Source: R-RK-3 sp031399085 (lineage in GTDB: Bacteria > Pseudomonadota > Alphaproteobacteria > Rhizobiales > Rhodomicrobiaceae). From it: DNA of 64,000 nucleotides. Position numbers and translations under genes: made by a program. Below the pieces are notes generated by a model, which worked only from the letters and a program-made list of their open reading frames with translations, was not told the DNA's origin and made no database searches. Location of the stretch: the NCBI GenBank assembly GCA_031399085.1, contig JANNOQ010000096.1, positions 1 to 64,000 of the forward strand, written 5' to 3'. Within the stretch, counting starts at the first letter, position 1; each line of letters begins with the position of its first letter. Below, in pieces: positions 61,281 to 64,000 of the stretch.

Positions 61281-64000
61281 GCGTTTCTGCGCCGTTTATC
61301 GCTCGCCCCGTCGCGACATCGCTGCTGGCGGTCGCGGTGCTGCTCGGGAGCATCCTTGCCTACCTTAAACTGCCGATCTCCTCTCTGCCGCAAGTCGATT
61401 TCCCCGTCATTCAGGTGACGACGCAGCTTCCGGGCGCAAGCGCCGAAACGATGGGCTCGCTCGTGACAGCGCCGCTTGAGCGGCAGCTCGGCCAGATCCC
61501 GGCGCTGACCTCGATTAGTTCGACCAGCTCCCAAAGCCTAAGCCAGATCACGCTGCAATTCGCGCTCGACCGGGACATCAACGCGGCCGGGCAAGACGTC
61601 CAGTCGGCTATCAGCGCGGCTGAAGCCGATCTGCCGGACGGGCTTCCCTACCCGCCGACCTATGCCAAGGTTAACCCGTCGGACCCGCCGATCATCACCC
61701 TCGCGCTCACCTCCGAAAACATTCCGATGGAGCGGCTGAGCGATCTCGGCGACACCTTCATGACGCCGAGGCTGAGCCAGGTCAGCGGCGTCGGCCATGT
61801 GGCTGTGCAGGGTAGGATGCGGCCCGCGGTGCGCATCCAGGCCGATCTGTCGCGCCTCGCCGCCTATGGCATCAGCATGGAAACGCTGCGCACCGCCATT
61901 TCGGAAGCCAATGTTACTGGCGCCAAGGGCACGCTGAACGGTGCGCAGAAGGCATTTACCATTGGCGCCAACGATCAGCTCGAAGACGCGGACAGCTATC
62001 GCAATGTGGTCGTCGCCTATTCGCAGGGCGCGCCGATTCTGCTCAAGGATGTGGCAAAGATCGTAGCGGGCCTCGAGAATGTGCGCGCCTCCGGCCGTTA
62101 TAATGGCGTTCAGGCCGTCGTCATCGACGTGCAGCGCCAGCCGGGTGCCAACATTGTCGAGACGGTCGACCGCATCAAAGCCATGCTGCCCGAGCTGGAG
62201 CGCGCGCTTCCCGCTGGCGTCACAGTGGAGATCGCCGCCGACCGCACGGCGACCATCAGGGCCTCGGTGGGCGAGGTGCAGTTCGCCCTCGTCTTGAGCA
62301 TCGGCCTTGTCATCATGGTGGTGCTCGTTTTCCTGCGCACTTGGAGTGCCACCCTTGTCGCGGGCATCACGTTGCCGCTATCCCTCGCTTCGGCCTTCGG
62401 CTTGATGTGGTATGCCGGTTTCAGCCTCGACAATCTGTCGCTGATGGCGCTTACCATCGCGACCGGCTTCGTCGTCGACGACGCCATCGTCATGATCGAA
62501 AATATCGTCCGTTACATTGAGAAGGGCCTGTCGCCTATGGAGGCGGCCTATAAGGGCGCGGGCGAAATCGGCTTCACCATCATCTCGCTAACGGTCTCGC
62601 TTGTCGCCGTGTTCATCCCGCTTTTGTTCATGACTGGGATCGTCGGCCGGCTGTTTCAGGAATTCGCGCTCACCTTGACCATCGCGGTGGTGGTTTCGAT
62701 GATCGTCTCGCTGACGCTTACGCCGATGATGTGCGCCCGGTTGCTCAGCGCCGACGCCGGCCGCGAGAAGAAGCCGTCGAGGCTGGCCAATCTGGTGGAC
62801 GCGCCGGTGAATGCGATGCAGTCCTTCTACCGGGTTACGCTCGATGTGGTGCTGAGGCACCAGACGCTGACGCTGATCGTCGCCGCCGCGACGCTGGCCG
62901 TGACAATCATCCTGTACATGGCCATCCCGAAAGGCTTCCTGCCCGACCAGGATACCGGCTTTCTCACGGCCGAAACCGAGGCGGCGCAGGATGTTTCGTT
63001 CGACCGGCTTCAGACTTTGCAGAACCAGGTCGAGGCGGTCATCCGGCGCGATCCGGACGTGACCGGCGTCGTCTCCATCGTCGGCGTCGGGGAGACGATC
63101 TCGGCGCCCAATAACGGCCATTTCGCCATCACCTTGAAGCCGAAATCGGAGCGCGAAGCGAGCGCGGCCGAGATCATGGCGCGGCTGACTCAGAACACGC
63201 GCGAGCTGCCTGGCATCAATAGCTATTTCCAAATTGTGCAGGACATTCAGATCGGCACGAGCAGGAGCCGGACGCAATATCAATATGTGCTGTCAGGCAC
63301 CGATCCTGCCAGTTTCTCGGATTGGGCCGGTCGGATGCTGGCGGCGCTCAAGGCGCGGCCCGAGTTGACCGATGTCTCGACGAATCTGCAGGAGAGCGGC
63401 CCGGCGCTCGTCATCAAGGTCGACCGCGTCGCGGCTGGCCGGCTTGGCGTGTCGATGCAGGATGTCAACAACGCGCTCTACAACGCTTTCGGACAGCGGC
63501 AAATCTCAACCATTTACGGTCAGGCGAACCAGTATCGCGTGGTGCTGGAAGCCGACCCGATCTATCAGTCCGACCCGGCCTCGCTCGACCGGCTTTTCGT
63601 GCCCGGCTCCTCCCTCACCAGCTCCAGCGCGGCAAACGCCGCAAACGGCGCGACGATCGATGCGTCACGGCGCGCGAACCAAATCCCGCTCTCATCCTTT
63701 GCGACCGTCGAACGCACGACGCGGCCGCTCGCGGTCCACCGGCTGCAGCAATTTCCCGCCGCGACGCTCAGCTTCAATCTCACGCCAGGGTTTTCGCTGG
63801 ATCAAGCCGTTGCTGCCATTGCCGAGGCGACCGCCTCGATCGGCTTGCCCGGCTCGGTCGTCGGCAGCTTTCAAGGCGCGGTCGAGGAGTTCAATTCATC
63901 GCTCCAAAGCCAGCCTTGGCTGATCCTGGCGGCCATCATCGTCATCTACATAGTGCTGGGCGTCCTCTATGAGAGCTTTATCCATCCCTTCACGATCCTG
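61277..64000 (+). CDS. RND multidrug efflux pump permease (MdtB/MuxB-type), truncated by the window edge
   Basis: ATG 61277 overlaps the adaptor stop (ATGA). The frame stays open for 908 codons to the last base of the window, so about 120-150 residues are missing. The N-terminus SVSAPFIARPVATSLLAVAV and LPISSLPQVDFPVIQVTTQL is typical of HAE-1 family pumps of the MdtB/MuxB branch. Proton-relay Asp residues are in FVVDDAIVMIENI (about 397-409). IYIVLGVLYESFIHPFTIL ends the visible part, at transmembrane helices 8-9. The substrate range is unknown. In some species MdtB/MdtC-type pairs follow; any partner would be outside. Confidence 0.93.
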   Translation, partial: MSVSAPFIARPVATSLLAVAVLLGSILAYLKLPISSLPQVDFPVIQVTTQLPGASAETMGSLVTAPLERQLGQIPALTSISSTSSQSLSQITLQFALDRDINAAGQDVQSAISAAEADLPDGLPYPPTYAKVNPSDPPIITLALTSENIPMERLSDLGDTFMTPRLSQVSGVGHVAVQGRMRPAVRIQADLSRLAAYGISMETLRTAISEANVTGAKGTLNGAQKAFTIGANDQLEDADSYRNVVVAYSQGAPILLKDVAKIVAGLENVRASGRYNGVQAVVIDVQRQPGANIVETVDRIKAMLPELERALPAGVTVEIAADRTATIRASVGEVQFALVLSIGLVIMVVLVFLRTWSATLVAGITLPLSLASAFGLMWYAGFSLDNLSLMALTIATGFVVDDAIVMIENIVRYIEKGLSPMEAAYKGAGEIGFTIISLTVSLVAVFIPLLFMTGIVGRLFQEFALTLTIAVVVSMIVSLTLTPMMCARLLSADAGREKKPSRLANLVDAPVNAMQSFYRVTLDVVLRHQTLTLIVAAATLAVTIILYMAIPKGFLPDQDTGFLTAETEAAQDVSFDRLQTLQNQVEAVIRRDPDVTGVVSIVGVGETISAPNNGHFAITLKPKSEREASAAEIMARLTQNTRELPGINSYFQIVQDIQIGTSRSRTQYQYVLSGTDPASFSDWAGRMLAALKARPELTDVSTNLQESGPALVIKVDRVAAGRLGVSMQDVNNALYNAFGQRQISTIYGQANQYRVVLEADPIYQSDPASLDRLFVPGSSLTSSSAANAANGATIDASRRANQIPLSSFATVERTTRPLAVHRLQQFPAATLSFNLTPGFSLDQAVAAIAEATASIGLPGSVVGSFQGAVEEFNSSLQSQPWLILAAIIVIYIVLGVLYESFIHPFTIL

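Overview
The window is GC-rich, densely coded chromosomal DNA. It looks like an alphaproteobacterium of the Hyphomicrobiales (Rhizobiales), perhaps a Beijerinckiaceae or Methylocystaceae relative. That placement is inference. It rests on the gene families (imelysin/di-haem locus, DUF502, DUF3772-MscS, BciB-like FrhB protein beside an ABA4-like protein) and on intergenic palindromes of a kind common in Rhizobiales. I see no rRNA, tRNA, CRISPR array, integrase or insertion sequence, so this reads as ordinary chromosome with a few accessory patches.

Layout. 1-2.3 kb: 3' part of a Ski2/Hel308-like helicase cut by the window edge, then about 750 bp of sparse DNA with a 48-codon DUF4177-like gene. 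3.3-4.9 kb: an ArsR-SRPBCC pair behind a palindromic operator, then a GFA-family gene broken by a 1-nt frameshift. 4.9-11.2 kb: Acg-type nitroreductase, membrane-fused alpha/beta hydrolase, two small membrane proteins, an NAD(P)-binding protein, a BciB-like reductase and a divergent ABA4-like protein. 11.2-18.6 kb: a minus-strand exopolysaccharide locus (wecC, wecB, wecG, initiating sugar-phosphate transferase, outer-membrane barrel, Wza-like lipoprotein) that makes ManNAcA and starts and exports a glycan. 18.9-22.9 kb: quinone oxidoreductase, two acyl-CoA dehydrogenases and a phosphoesterase, with a REP-like palindrome between the dehydrogenases. 23.3-26.5 kb: cupin, catalase and divergent oxyR. 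26.6-30.8 kb: SDR, pgi, a long perfect hairpin, mutL. 30.9-37.0 kb: DUF502 protein, secreted Cys-rich protein, coiled-coil protein, FkbM methyltransferase, uvrA. 37.2-42.4 kb: pentapeptide-repeat membrane protein, two exported paralogous repeat proteins (one with a vWA domain), a nitroreductase. 42.5-48.8 kb: an imelysin/porin/di-haem/imelysin/DUF1513 metal-related locus with a Zur-like palindrome. 48.9-53.2 kb: TctCBA transporter and tartrate/malate dehydrogenase. 53.7-55.3 kb: an isolated SH3-MBL hydrolase behind AT-rich DNA. 55.3-64 kb: large MscS-family channel, divergent from an RND efflux operon that runs off the right edge.

Most promising for follow-up: the metal-related locus with its operator-like palindrome, the vWA/repeat-protein pair, the orphan SH3-MBL protein, and the edge helicase, which may be the HamB half of a Hachiman-type defence system. 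None of these is proven novel from sequence alone.
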